Origin: Myxococcales bacterium
GTDB lineage: Bacteria; Myxococcota_A; UBA9160; UBA4427
Assembly (NCBI GenBank): GCA_012959865.1
Contig: DUCH01000132.1
Location: 1 to 33,436 of the forward strand
Length of the DNA stretch: 33,436 nucleotides
Direction of reading: 5' to 3'
The first letter of the stretch is position 1. Every line of letters begins with the position of its first letter. Position numbers and translations under genes: made by a program. The notes under the pieces were generated by a model. That model did no database searches and was not told the DNA's origin. It saw only the letters and a program-made list of their open reading frames with translations. This document shows, one piece after another, positions 6,924 through 16,264 of this stretch.

Positions 6924-8295
6924 ATGCTCAAGAAATTTCTACTCGCAGTCAGCGCCGGAACCCTTGTTCTGCCGGGACTCGCCCTCGCCGATGATGGAGT
7001 CAGCGCCGGACTCTTCGCCGCCAACAATGTTTGGATGATGCTGGCGGCGGGACTCGTTTTTATTATGCATCTGGGTTTCGCCATGCTTGAAACTGGCATG
7101 ACCCGAGCCAAAAACACGGTCAATATCCTGTTCAAGAACACTTTCATCGTCTGCGCCGGGATTCTGACCTACTACATTTGCGGTTTCAACCTGATGTACC
7201 CCGGTGACTTCAATGGCTTCCTTGGGAGCCGGATTTGACGCGGCCGCCAACACCCCGGCCTATGCGGACGGCGGCTACACCTACTGGACCGACTTCCTCT
7301 TCCAGGCCATGTTCGCCGCAACGGCCGCCACCATCGTTTCCGGCGCCGTAGCCGAACGAATCAAGCTGAATTCCTTCATGGTCTTTGTCGTTTTCTTTGT
7401 GGGCCTGGTCTACACCGTGGCCGGTTCCTGGAAATGGGGCGGCGGGTGGCTCGACGGTCTCGGCTTCTACGATTTCGCCGGATCGACTCTCGTGCACTCC
7501 GTCGGCGGCTGGGCGGCCCTGATGGGAATACTTTTCCTCGGACCCCGCTTGGGAAAATACGCCAAGGATGGGCGCATGACGCCCATCCCCGGTAGCAGCA
7601 TGCCTTCGGCCACCATGGGAGTTTTCCTGCTCTGGCTGGGATGGTTCGGATTCAACGGCGGTTCGGTGCTATCCGCCGACCCCGCGCTGACCTCCTTCGT
7701 ACTGGTAACGACATGCTTGGCGGCCGCAGCCGGTGGCATGGGCGCCATGCTCGCCTATTCGTTTATTTCTTCGAAGCCCGATCTCTCCATGGCGTTGAAC
7801 GGCATTCTTGCGGGTCTGGTCGGGATCACTGCCGGGGCGGATGTCATCAACCCCTCCTTCGCGATTCTGGTGGGCGCCATCGCTGGGGCTCTCGTCGTTT
7901 TCTCGGTCATCGCCTTCGACCGCATCAAACTCGACGACCCGGTGGGAGCCTGCTCGGTCCACTTGACCTGCGGAATCTGGGGAACCCTGGCCGTAGGAAT
8001 TTTTTCCACCAATCCAGAGCATTCCTTTGTCACCCAGTTGGTGGGCGTGGGCGCCTATGGGCTCTTTACCGTCGTTTGCGCCGGTCTCCTCTTCGCCGTC
8101 ATCAGAGCAACCATGGGCCTCCGCGTCAGCGAAGAAGAAGAGCTTGAAGGCCTCGACCTCGGCGAGCATGGGATGCACGCCTACGATGTGGCTCCCAGTT
8201 CCGGTCCCTTCGAAAGCGCGCACCTCCGGAGCCCCGGCGCCGTGGCCGCGACTTCGGTGGCCACATCCATGATCGGTGAGGGCGGCGCATCGTGA
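6924..8295 (+). CDS. amt: Ammonium transporter, reading frame broken once near 7222
   Basis: Trimeric inner-membrane ammonium channel of the Amt/MEP/Rh family. The N-terminal part (6924-7238, 104 codons) has a signal-peptide-like start (MLKKFLLAVSAGTLVLPG...ALA) and TM1-2 with LGFAMLETGMTRAKN. The rest continues in the +1 frame (7204-8295) with FQAMFAATAATIVSGAVAE, the first pore histidine in STLVHSVGG, the GWFGFNGGS motif and the second pore histidine in VHLTCGIWGTL. Joining at CTTGGGAGCC (7219-7228) gives a seamless family match (GFLG then AGFD); one extra G in the GGG run explains the break. All conserved parts are otherwise intact, so this is a sequencing error, a recent mutation, or (less likely) recoding. 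Normal Amt length is recovered after correction. P-II follows on the same strand. Confidence 0.88.
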
Positions 8296-8778
<483 letters not shown>

Positions 8779-8780
8779 CC

Positions 8781-8827
8781 GGAAAAATTTCCCCGCAGCG
8801 GCCCCGAAGCGCGGGTCCGGTGCGGGG
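8781..8827 (-). terminator. Intrinsic terminator for the quinone oxidoreductase gene
   Basis: On the minus strand, 40 bases after the stop codon, CCCCGCA (8827-8821) can pair with TGCGGGG (8797-8791), with extra CCG/CGG and GGG/CCC pairing inside. It is followed by AAATTTTTCC (8790-8781), giving a U-run. The U-run side shows it serves the minus-strand gene. Confidence 0.55.
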
Positions 8828-8866
8828 ACAAGGTCGCTGGCGCTTGGGGGCCCGTGGAAGCGGGAG

Positions 8867-9841
8867 TCAGGGAATCAGCACCCGCTTGCCCACAGTTCCT
8901 CGCCGGGCCAGGGCCGCCAGGGCGATGCCCACTTCCTCAAGGGGATGAACGCTCTCGATCAGCGGCTCGATCTGACCCTCGGCATGAAGGTCCATCAGCG
9001 CACGCAAAATCGCATCGACTCTATCGGGCTCCTCTTCGCGATAGCGCGGCCAGTTCAAGCCTAGGACGGCGATGTTCTTCAGCATGATCCGATTGCCTCG
9101 AATCTCGGGAATCTGACCGCTCGCGAAACCCACAACCACGAGACGACCCTTCCACGCGATGCAACGGAGCGAGCGGTCCGTCGTCTCACCCCCGACCGGA
9201 TCGTAGATGACATCGGCGCCACGCCCGCCGGTCTCGGCAAGGACTCGCGGAGCAAAATCCACCTCCCGGTAGTCGATCAAGACCTCGGCCCCCGCGCGGC
9301 GAGCGACTTCGAGTTTTTCGGGGCCTCCAGCGGTGGCGACCACCCGGGCCCCCAGAGCGCGACCGATCTGGACTGCAGCCAGGCCCACCCCACCCGCTGC
9401 CGCGTGAACGAGAAGGGTCTCGCCGGGCCGGATCGCCGCGAGGTCGACGAGCGCCGCATAGGAGGTCGGATAAACGATGGGGAGCGCCGCTCCCACCTCG
9501 AAGCTCATTGAATCCGGGAGCCTAAAGACCTGGGCCTGATGAACGCAAACGCGCTCAGCGAAAGCTCCAAGATCCGTGTAGGCGAGCACTCGGTCGCCCG
9601 GCTTCACTCGATCGACACCCCCACCGACTTCGAGGACCCGGCCCGCCGCTTCGCGACCGGGGATAAAAGGCAGAGTAGGCTTTACCTGATATTCGCCTTT
9701 CAGCATCAATAGATCGGAAAAATTGCAGCCCGCTGCCCGCACGGCGATAACGACCTCGCCCTCCCCCGCCTGGCACTCGGCCGCCTCCGAGACCCGCAAA
9801 TCCCCGGTTTCCATCAACTCGTCGACGACGACTGCGCGCAC
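8867..9841 (-). CDS. NAD(P)H:quinone oxidoreductase, zinc-independent MDR family
   Basis: A 324-residue medium-chain dehydrogenase/reductase of the QOR type, which transfers electrons from NADPH to quinones or enones in the cytoplasm. The N-terminal GroES-like domain has AAGCNFSDLLMLKGEYQ and FIPGREAAGRV without the zinc-ligand cysteines of alcohol dehydrogenases. The Rossmann domain has HAAAGGVGLAAVQIG (about 146-160) and the YDPVGGE motif. I chose the GTG at 9841 because GGGAGG lies about 4-5 bases upstream on this strand and the encoded start (MRAVVVDEL) is typical; the upstream TTG at 9880 would overlap the divergent lipoprotein gene. A hairpin terminator follows the stop. Confidence 0.87.
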   Translation of the reverse strand: MRAVVVDELMETGDLRVSEAAECQAGEGEVVIAVRAAGCNFSDLLMLKGEYQVKPTLPFIPGREAAGRVLEVGGGVDRVKPGDRVLAYTDLGAFAERVCVHQAQVFRLPDSMSFEVGAALPIVYPTSYAALVDLAAIRPGETLLVHAAAGGVGLAAVQIGRALGARVVATAGGPEKLEVARRAGAEVLIDYREVDFAPRVLAETGGRGADVIYDPVGGETTDRSLRCIAWKGRLVVVGFASGQIPEIRGNRIMLKNIAVLGLNWPRYREEEPDRVDAILRALMDLHAEGQIEPLIESVHPLEEVGIALAALARRGTVGKRVLIP

Positions 9842-9866
9842 CGAACCTCCCGCTACATTCTCTCGG

Positions 9867-10931
9867 ATGACAAAGCCCACCCATCCTAGCGAGACGACCC
9901 TGCCGACGCGTCCGCAGAGAGGCCGAAGCGCAGCCCGGAGGACCGGATCGCTCTTGCGTGGGTTGGCGTTGATCGCCCTTCTTCTCTCCGCGCAGGGCTG
10001 TGCCTCCCTGGGCGATCCCCAGGCCGTACTCGACGAACTGGGCCCACGACAGACATTGCCCCTGGCTTGGCAGATTTCGGGCGGGACCGGCGCCAGCCTC
10101 TACATCCTGGGCTCGATTCACCTCGGGCCAGCGCGCGGCTGGGAGTATCCGCCTGGAATCATCGGCGCCCTGGAGGATTCGAATGCCCTCGTGGTCGAAG
10201 TCAATGTGAACGAGTTACCCAGTGAGACGATTCAGCAGTTGATCGGACACTACGGGCACTTGCCCCCTGGCCGAAGCCTGAAAAGAACCCTGTCTCCGGT
10301 TACTTGGGCGCTGATTGAAGAAAGCCTGGCCGAGTCGAGCATTCCCCTGAACGCCGCAAATCGCCTGCAGCCCTGGCTTCTCAGCAATCTGATCATCATG
10401 GAGGCCATCCGGCGCGAGAACTATTTCGCCGATCAGGGTACCGAGGATGAATTCATCCGCCGGGCAGGCGCCCGGAGCATCATTCCCCTGGAGAGTCCCG
10501 CCGAGCAAATCGCATTCCTGGGCACACTTCCACGAGCCACCCAGGAACTGTATCTCCTCGATACGCTGAACCACTACGGCGAGACCGGCCATTTCGTCAA
10601 TCTCTACGTCAACGCATGGCGATCTGGCGACGAACGAGAGTTGAAGAAGCTTATTTTCGATAGCTACGTCAAGGATCCTTCCTTCGAGCCGTTTTTCGAC
10701 TCGATCATATTCGATCGCAACGAACGAATGAGCAAACAATTGAAGGTTCTGCTCGACGCCGACCAACACGCGGGCGAGTCGGTATTCGTGATTCTTGGCG
10801 TCGCCCACATGATTGGCGAACGAAGCATACGCGAGACGCTTGCGGCTCAAGGCTACCGGATCCACAGAGTCACCCGCTCGGAACTGCGCAGGGTCTATAG
10901 AAACGGAGACGTCGTTGCCGACCATCCATGA
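9867..10931 (+). CDS. TraB/GumN family protein, predicted lipoprotein
   Basis: A 354-residue member of the TraB/GumN (COG3735) group, a family with a protease-like fold but no settled substrate. The basic N-terminus (RRTGSLLRG) leads into a hydrophobic segment ending ALLLSAQGC, a lipobox-like site that suggests lipid attachment and an envelope location. The two family motifs are visible: LYILGSIHLG near residue 85 and VFVILGVAHMIGE near the C-terminus, both with conserved Gly-x-x-His. I chose the ATG at 9867; frames upstream are antisense to the quinone oxidoreductase. The 3' end overlaps the next gene's probable TTG start by 17 bp, implying coupled translation. Confidence 0.8.
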   Translation: MTKPTHPSETTLPTRPQRGRSAARRTGSLLRGLALIALLLSAQGCASLGDPQAVLDELGPRQTLPLAWQISGGTGASLYILGSIHLGPARGWEYPPGIIGALEDSNALVVEVNVNELPSETIQQLIGHYGHLPPGRSLKRTLSPVTWALIEESLAESSIPLNAANRLQPWLLSNLIIMEAIRRENYFADQGTEDEFIRRAGARSIIPLESPAEQIAFLGTLPRATQELYLLDTLNHYGETGHFVNLYVNAWRSGDERELKKLIFDSYVKDPSFEPFFDSIIFDRNERMSKQLKVLLDADQHAGESVFVILGVAHMIGERSIRETLAAQGYRIHRVTRSELRRVYRNGDVVADHP

Positions 10932-11526
10932 ATCTGTTTTTGTAGCCCCACAGGTTCAACTCTACGGCGAAATCGCCGTCGGCCTCGGCTCGTCGATCTG
11001 GCCGAATGCCGTAATTCGGGCCGAAGCCCAGTGCGTTCAGATCGGCCGCTATACGAATATCCAGGATTTCGTCATGGTCCATGTCGGTTACGAGGATCCC
11101 TCCCAAATCGGGGACTTCTGCTCCATCGCCCACCATGCGACGGTTCACGGCTGCCGTATCGAAGATGATTGTCTGGTGGGGATCAACGCCGTGATCATGG
11201 ATGGCGCGGTCGTGGGCAAAGGTTCCGTCGTCGCCGGGGGGGCTGTGATAACCGAGGGCAGCATCTTTCCTCCTCAATCCATCATCGCGGGTCTGCCGGC
11301 AAAAAAAATTGGACAGCGCAACAGCCGGCGGGAAAACCGGCTCAATGCCTGGCGGTACCACCGCAACGCCCAGGCCTATAGGGTGGGCGAGCATCGGGGC
11401 TGGGATGGCCCCGAGTACCTGAGATGGCTCGCGGAGAAGAAGGCCGAGATCGAAAGCGACCGGGATCTCTTGCTCCTCGACAAGGACCGAGTCGAATCCG
11501 CCGAGGCGCCGGGAGTCGGGGTCTAG
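10915..11526 (+). CDS. Gamma-carbonic-anhydrase-like hexapeptide-repeat protein
   Basis: A 203-residue left-handed beta-helix protein of the gamma-CA/PaaY/CaiE/YrdA group. These are usually zinc-binding trimers; some are carbonic anhydrases, others are of unknown function. Hexapeptide repeats run from QVQLYGEIAVG to VVGKGSVVAGGAV. Metal-ligand histidines are in FVMVHVG and SIAHHATVHGC, at the spacing typical of the family. The C-terminal helix (GLPAKKIGQ onward) packs on the helix in relatives. The likely start is TTG at 10915: the encoded MPTIHESVFVAP is a normal family start, and CGGAGA lies a few bases upstream inside the lipoprotein gene. Operon with the TraB/GumN gene is very likely. Confidence 0.83.
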   Translation: MPTIHESVFVAPQVQLYGEIAVGLGSSIWPNAVIRAEAQCVQIGRYTNIQDFVMVHVGYEDPSQIGDFCSIAHHATVHGCRIEDDCLVGINAVIMDGAVVGKGSVVAGGAVITEGSIFPPQSIIAGLPAKKIGQRNSRRENRLNAWRYHRNAQAYRVGEHRGWDGPEYLRWLAEKKAEIESDRDLLLLDKDRVESAEAPGVGV

Positions 11527-12179
11527 GCCCCGCTCTCCAAGCCGCCGAAAAGAAGATCGACGCCGGTCTGAATCGCCCGACGGCAGGTCTCCGCGTCGGT
11601 CATCCCATTCGCCCAGGTAATTCTCGCACCCTGAGTAATGTTGAAGACGACCCGAGCGGCCTCGAGTACGTCGACGTTGCGCTTCAAGTTTGCCTGCATG
11701 CGCCCCATCTGCATGATTTCCATCAAGAGACCGATCGTCCGATCGTTCAACGCGAGCACCTGGCTCGCTACCCGCGCACCCGGGCGAGTCGTAGCCCGCA
11801 GGGCGATCAGCGTCAGGTCACTGTCCTCGGCGAGCAGCCCGTGCTGGCAATCGAGAAAGCGGCTGACCCGTGCTCGTGTGGGCGATTTGCGCTCGTCGCC
11901 TTCTCGAAAGCGCCGCCACGCCTCTTCCTGCAGATCGACCAATTCGGCAATCAGCAATTCTTCCTTGCTCTGGAAGTGCCGGTAAATGGAACTCGCCCCC
12001 ATCTCCGCGCGCTCGGCGATGGTCCGAAGCGTGGCTTTATCAAAGCCGCGCTCCTCAAAAAGTTCGCGCGCCGCCTGCAGAATTACCGCTCGGCTGCGCT
12101 GGCCGCGAAGCAGTCGCCCGTCGTCGGGTCTCAGGGCCGGCTTGTCCCGCGCCTGACCGCTATCGGATGAACTTGCCAT
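11523..12179 (-). CDS. TetR-family transcriptional regulator
   Basis: A repressor-type regulator of about 218 residues. The N-terminal helix-turn-helix is clear: ILQAARELFEERGFDKATLRTIAERAEMGASSIYRHF in broken form, with the recognition helix in MGASSIYRHF and the following KEELL. The C-terminal ligand-binding domain is not recognisable as a named subfamily. I chose the ATG at 12179; another in-frame ATG at 12191 and a longer frame to 12260 exist, and none has a good Shine-Dalgarno. Its 3' end overlaps that of the convergent gamma-CA-like gene by 4 bp (11523-11526). The target is unknown; the nearest same-strand gene is the E2-like acyltransferase upstream, from which a hairpin separates it. 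Confidence 0.85.
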   Translation of the reverse strand: MASSSDSGQARDKPALRPDDGRLLRGQRSRAVILQAARELFEERGFDKATLRTIAERAEMGASSIYRHFQSKEELLIAELVDLQEEAWRRFREGDERKSPTRARVSRFLDCQHGLLAEDSDLTLIALRATTRPGARVASQVLALNDRTIGLLMEIMQMGRMQANLKRNVDVLEAARVVFNITQGARITWANGMTDAETCRRAIQTGVDLLFGGLESGA

Positions 12180-12244
12180 TAACGCGAACATAATCGCATA
12201 GTCATTCGCCCCGCGCCAGTCCCGGCCGGTCTCAGCGGCGCCAG

Positions 12245-12285
12245 AAAAGCTGAAGCCCAAGCTCCCCTTCGGGAACTTGGGCTTC
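12245..12285 (-). terminator. Strong hairpin, probable terminator between the E2-like gene and tetR
   Basis: GAAGCCCAAG (12252-12261) pairs perfectly with CTTGGGCTTC (12276-12285), and TCCC/GGGA extends the stem around a CTTC loop. In minus orientation it is followed by AGCTTTTCTGG, a short U-run. It lies about 180 bases after the E2-like gene stop. The remaining stretch 12286-12466 is A+T-richer and probably carries the tetR promoter; I see no clear operator dyad. Confidence 0.45.
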
Positions 12286-12466
12286 CAACGCTCGACTCAC
12301 CCCTCCTCAGAAGCTCAGAGCGTCTTTCTGTGAGACTGCTCGCCCCACGGAACGAATTCCACTGTACACGGAATTTTTAAACCAATTTGAGTTGTTTTAA
12401 CTACATGGTGCTAATAGTAACGGAAGCTAGGGTTAAGCCCTATACGGATCGACGTGTTTCGCGCAT

Positions 12467-13273
12467 TCAACGCGTAGCCCGTGGATTTTCAAGTCTCTCT
12501 TTTACCCCGAGCAGTGTAATTGCCGCATAGAGGCCATCGGCAATCCGCTCGTCATAGCTGTACTTGACTTCGATCACCTTGATCCCGTCCGATCGGCAGT
12601 GCACTTGACCCACCACAGCAAAGATCGAGCATGTCCCGTACTCCCAAAGATGGTGATAACCGGCATCGAGTCCCACCGAACCAAGGTTCGCGACGAAGAC
12701 CGACGAGAACATCGGATCGTTATCGACGACCGATCGCGGCAAAAGCCCCATGTAGTCGGCCCCTCGAAGGGCCGCGAGCAGGGCTCGCAATAGAAATCCA
12801 GGCAGGCGGATTGCGAGGTTCACTTCTTTGTCGGCTCGGCTTTCGAGTCCGCGGCGGCGGGCGTGGAGTTCTTCGAGGAGACGATCCGCCATGGCGCCCA
12901 GGCCCTCTTCCGGGTCGAAGCGGTGTTTGAGCGTAATCACCGGCGAACCGTCGATGAGCGCCTGCTTCGCGCTATAGGTCATCCAGACCCCATAACGTTG
13001 CCAAAGCTTTCCCCCGGCCACAAAACGGTTCACAGCGTCGCGCTCGTTCAGCCCCTTTCCCAAGCTTTGCAGGAAAAGATGGAAGAGCGTGATTCGGTGC
13101 TCAGGGCTCCGGAGGCGGTTCAACTCTTCGAGAAATTCCAGCGCCGGTCCGACTTCAATCTCGGTCGTGTAGTAGACGAGGGAACTATTCCGCCTCGGCG
13201 ACAGGTAGGGCATAAAGCGCCGGGTAGTCGAAATATCCCGAACGCGTCGCCCATCGGCCCGTTTCCCAAACAT
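12467..13273 (-). CDS. 2-oxo acid dehydrogenase E2 catalytic-domain-like protein, His active site replaced
   Basis: A 268-residue protein with the chloramphenicol-acetyltransferase-like fold of dihydrolipoyl acyltransferases, but without lipoyl or E1/E3-binding domains. It begins GKRADGRRVRDIS and has the VFVANLGSVGLDAGYHHL segment of E2 cores. The canonical active site DHRxxDG appears as DERIADG (about 241-247), so the catalytic histidine is glutamate (E242) while the aspartate D246 is kept. A normal acyl transfer to CoA or lipoate is therefore doubtful. The ATG at 13273 has GGGAGG 6 bases upstream; the TTG one codon before is less likely. Standalone proteins like this occur in several environmental lineages (from family knowledge), with no established role. 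No E1 or E3 gene is nearby. Confidence 0.75.
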   Translation of the reverse strand: MFGKRADGRRVRDISTTRRFMPYLSPRRNSSLVYYTTEIEVGPALEFLEELNRLRSPEHRITLFHLFLQSLGKGLNERDAVNRFVAGGKLWQRYGVWMTYSAKQALIDGSPVITLKHRFDPEEGLGAMADRLLEELHARRRGLESRADKEVNLAIRLPGFLLRALLAALRGADYMGLLPRSVVDNDPMFSSVFVANLGSVGLDAGYHHLWEYGTCSIFAVVGQVHCRSDGIKVIEVKYSYDERIADGLYAAITLLGVKERLENPRATR

Positions 13274-13394
13274 CAATCCCCTCCCACTCTCTGTCGACTC
13301 CCAAGCGCAACCCCGGATTCAGCCGCGCAATGGTGGCGGTTCCAGGGGCCCCCGGGAAGGATGCCAGTTTCCAGGCCCAGCGAAAGCCAGGGAT

Positions 13395-14021
13395 TCAGAG
13401 ACCTCCCCCGTTGGCCGGGCGCCTCATGCGCCAGATTTCAACCCCCAAAATCTCATCGGTTCCCACCACATGAAATCCGCCCCGGCCGTAGAAGGAGAGA
13501 TTCTCCCGGCGATCCGTTTCAAGATACGCGGGCGCTTCTTCCCGGTCGACTTCTTTCAGCCAGGTCCCAAGCAACGCAGCGCCGACACCCTGACGCTGGG
13601 CGTCGACAGCGACCCCCAGCAGTTGAAGGTACCAATGGGGCTCCACCGGGTGAAGCGTCGCGAGTTCCCGATAGACCCTTCCCCAGCGGCGAACGGCGCC
13701 CACTCCCTGCCCCAGCCAGTACTCGACTTGGGCCAGCAAGGGCGGGGGGGGCAACGGCCAGCCGCCCGGCGGAAGCGCGATCAACCCGCCCAGTTTCGGG
13801 CTGCCGGGCACCAGAATTCTCGCGTGGCCCAGAGCAGCCGCCAGGGTCGCCCGCATACCGTGGCGGTTCGAGCGCAACCGCCTCACCGAGCCCGCGCGAA
13901 TGACCCCCCGGTTCAGCGGATTGTCCCTAAAGGCGAGCGCCAAGGTTTCCGCCAAAACCGGTGCCTCGTCGGCCGCTAGGGGACGAATGTCAGGGCGTTT
14001 GCCGGAGTCATAAATGGACAT
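13395..14021 (-). CDS. GNAT-family N-acetyltransferase
   Basis: A 208-residue acetyl-CoA-dependent transferase of unknown substrate. The acetyl-CoA-binding motif A is LLGVAVDAQRQGVGAALL, with the pyrophosphate loop Q-R-Q-G-V-G-A. The C-terminal part has ENLSFYGRGGFHVVG, the family's motif B. Proline-rich WPLPPPPLLAQ lies in the middle. The frame is open to a TTG at 14102 that overlaps the stop of the upstream DUF4336 gene; I prefer the ATG at 14021, encoding MSIYDSGKRPDIRPL, since the upstream codons look unlike the family. It is the likely second gene of a unit with DUF4336, followed by the E2-like gene after 121 bp. Confidence 0.8.
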   Translation of the reverse strand: MSIYDSGKRPDIRPLAADEAPVLAETLALAFRDNPLNRGVIRAGSVRRLRSNRHGMRATLAAALGHARILVPGSPKLGGLIALPPGGWPLPPPPLLAQVEYWLGQGVGAVRRWGRVYRELATLHPVEPHWYLQLLGVAVDAQRQGVGAALLGTWLKEVDREEAPAYLETDRRENLSFYGRGGFHVVGTDEILGVEIWRMRRPANGGGL

Positions 14022-14098
14022 CGCGACTTTGCCAACTCCATTTCCACCAAGCGACTTTCCTCCTGGCCGTCCCGGGTAAGCTTTTCCAGTCGGTTCGG

Positions 14099-14782
14099 TC
14101 AAGTGTCCAGCAGCCAGGCGAACTCAGCCTTCAGTTTGGCCTTGGCATCCGCCTCCACCGCATCACCGTGACAGAGGAGGATCCGATCGAAGTCCCAGTC
14201 AAAAATTTTTTCCGCGGAGACCCGCCCCAAAGCGCGATCGCGATACATGCTCTTCAAAAGCCGCGATGTGGCAAGCCGGCCAGAGGCTCCGTTGATGCGC
14301 ATAAAAACCCGGACCCGAAAAGAACTGGGATTTATGACGTTGAAAGCGAGGTCGGTCAGAACGAGAGTTCGAGAGAGCGGGTGGAAAAAAACAACTTCGT
14401 TGACTTTCGGTGCGCCGCGCATCCATACCTGTTCAATCTCGCCGTCCCAGAGATCTGGCGGCGTATCGCCCAGTACGCTGGCAGACGCCAGATCCGGACG
14501 CTTGGCGGGCAGACCGGCCGAAACGTGAACGCTCGCGTCGGGCCATGCCAGCCGGTTCTCCTGAACAAAGAGGTGATGAAAATCGTTGGGCGCCACGAGA
14601 CAGCGAACCGGTCCCAGGGCATTGATGGCCTCGATCAACTCAGGAGACAACGGGCCGGGAGCGTGGAGAAAGAGTCCGCCATCCCCGAGTCGAATGACGG
14701 TGGTCCGCGTTCCCAAGGCGATCCCCATCATCTTGAAGTCGTGATCTGCGACCCAGAGTTCTTCGCCGATTTTCTGGAGCAT
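14099..14782 (-). CDS. DUF4336 domain protein (metallo-beta-lactamase-like fold)
   Basis: A 227-residue protein of the DUF4336 family, related in fold to metallo-hydrolases but without a known reaction. Recognisable family segments are TTVIRLGDGGLFLHAPGPLSP (broken: TTVIRL then GGLFLHAPGPLSP), the APNDFHHLF histidine motif (about 64-72), and NEVVFFHPLSRTLVLTDL (about 127-144). The ATG at 14782 has GGGAGGG 5 bases upstream. It is divergent from argD (172 bp between starts) and heads a minus-strand unit with the GNAT gene. A cytoplasmic location is expected since there is no signal or membrane segment. Confidence 0.78.
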   Translation of the reverse strand: MLQKIGEELWVADHDFKMMGIALGTRTTVIRLGDGGLFLHAPGPLSPELIEAINALGPVRCLVAPNDFHHLFVQENRLAWPDASVHVSAGLPAKRPDLASASVLGDTPPDLWDGEIEQVWMRGAPKVNEVVFFHPLSRTLVLTDLAFNVINPSSFRVRVFMRINGASGRLATSRLLKSMYRDRALGRVSAEKIFDWDFDRILLCHGDAVEADAKAKLKAEFAWLLDT

Positions 14783-14954
14783 GCATTCCCTCCCGGGTTG
14801 CCTCGATGATCCGACCGCCGCGATTTGCTAACGCGGTGTTAGTGTAGTCCGGCAAGTCGGAAGCGAACAAGCGCAGTCGGCGGCGACCCCCTACTCTCTC
14901 GGCCTCGCTACACCCGAGGTCGAGTCCGAAGCACAGCGATTCCGGAGTTCGCCA

Positions 14955-16160
14955 ATGGATAAGAAAAACCGCGAAATGGCCCACCGAATGACTGCCGTGC
15001 TCACCCCCAACTACCTCCCCCAACCGGTTTCAATCGAACGCGGCGAAGGCTGCTACGTCTACGACGCCGATGGGCGACGCTACCTCGACCTGATGGGCGG
15101 CATCGCGACAGCGGTTCTGGGACATTGCCACCCCGCGGTTCAAGCCGCGCTGACCCACCAGGCGGGAAAAATCTGGCATATCTCGAACCTCTTCCTGAGT
15201 TCGCCCCAGATCGAACTGGCCGAACGCCTCACCACGCTCTGCTTCGCCGAGCAAGCCTTCTTCTGCAACTCGGGCGCCGAAGCCAACGAGGCCGCCCTTA
15301 AGCTTGCCCGGCGCTATGCACACGACCGGGAGGAGAAGCGCTTCGAAATTCTCGCCTTCGATGGCGCTTTCCACGGGCGCACCCTGTTCACGCTCAGCGC
15401 TACCGGTACCCCCGCCTACTGGGAGGGCTTCGGCCCCCTGGCCGAGGGCGTCTACCACGTGCCATTCGGCGACTTGGCTGCCGCTGGCCAGCGGCTCTCG
15501 GATCGAACCGCCGCGATCATCGTCGAGCCCGTGCAGGGCGAGAGCGGCGTGCACCCGGCTCCCCCGGGCTTCCTTCAGGGCCTGCGCGACCTCGCGGACA
15601 AAAACGGTTGTCTATTGATCTTTGACGAAGTGCAGACCGGGGTCGGACGCACCGGGCCCCTATTCGCGCACCAGACCAGCGGAGCCGAGCCCGACATCAT
15701 GACCCTGGCGAAGGCCCTGGGCAACGGCATCCCCATCGGCGCCATGTTGACCCGCGCCTCGGTCGGAAAATCCCTTGTGCCCGGGACTCACGCATCGACC
15801 TTCGGCGGCAATCCCCTGGCCGCCGCCTGCGCGTGCGCTGTTCTGGATACGTTGACTACCGGAGGCGTTCTCGAAACAGCGCGAAAGACGGCGGAGCATC
15901 TCGGACGAAGTCTCGAAGCCATGGCGCACCGCCTGGGCCCCGATCGCGTGGCGGACATCCGAGGTTCGGGACATCTGCGTGCAATCGAACTGACTCAACC
16001 GGCAACCAACGTGATTCATCGATGCCGAGAATCCGGAGTGTTGATTATTTCGGCCGGGGCGTCCAACGTCCGGCTGGCCCCTCCGCTCATCATCAGCAAC
16101 GAGCAGATCGATGAGGGCCTGGCCGTCCTTGAAGCCGCCATCGCGGCAGAAATCTCTTAG
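14955..16160 (+). CDS. argD: Acetylornithine/N-succinyldiaminopimelate aminotransferase
   Basis: PLP-dependent class III aminotransferase of arginine (and possibly lysine) synthesis, 401 residues as usual. Visible elements are the N-terminal DADGRRYLDLMGGIA, the phosphate-binding CNSGAEANEAALKLAR (about 104-119), the cofactor-ring stacking AFHGRT, the LIFDEVQTGVGRTG aspartate motif (221-234), and the PLP lysine K253 in TLAKALGNGIPIGA. CCGGAG lies 7 bases before the ATG. The gene stands alone; no other arg genes are in the window, so the pathway is probably dispersed. A related 4-aminobutyrate or ornithine aminotransferase is possible but the sequence is more ArgD-like. Confidence 0.9.
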   Translation: MDKKNREMAHRMTAVLTPNYLPQPVSIERGEGCYVYDADGRRYLDLMGGIATAVLGHCHPAVQAALTHQAGKIWHISNLFLSSPQIELAERLTTLCFAEQAFFCNSGAEANEAALKLARRYAHDREEKRFEILAFDGAFHGRTLFTLSATGTPAYWEGFGPLAEGVYHVPFGDLAAAGQRLSDRTAAIIVEPVQGESGVHPAPPGFLQGLRDLADKNGCLLIFDEVQTGVGRTGPLFAHQTSGAEPDIMTLAKALGNGIPIGAMLTRASVGKSLVPGTHASTFGGNPLAAACACAVLDTLTTGGVLETARKTAEHLGRSLEAMAHRLGPDRVADIRGSGHLRAIELTQPATNVIHRCRESGVLIISAGASNVRLAPPLIISNEQIDEGLAVLEAAIAAEIS

Positions 16161-16264
16161 CCGGTACCGGTTAGCAGCGATGTAAGAGCGACGCAGGGCT
16201 TCGCTGGGCCTTTGCGCGCGCGTTTCAGAAATTCATTGACGCGTTCCGAATTCTCGAAATTCGA

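Noticed and set aside
16161-16264. Possible terminator or attachment site between argD and the hydratase gene (CCGGTACCGG and CGAATT/AATTCG dyads)
   Set aside because: Dyads are short, with no T-run and no integrase or tRNA nearby.
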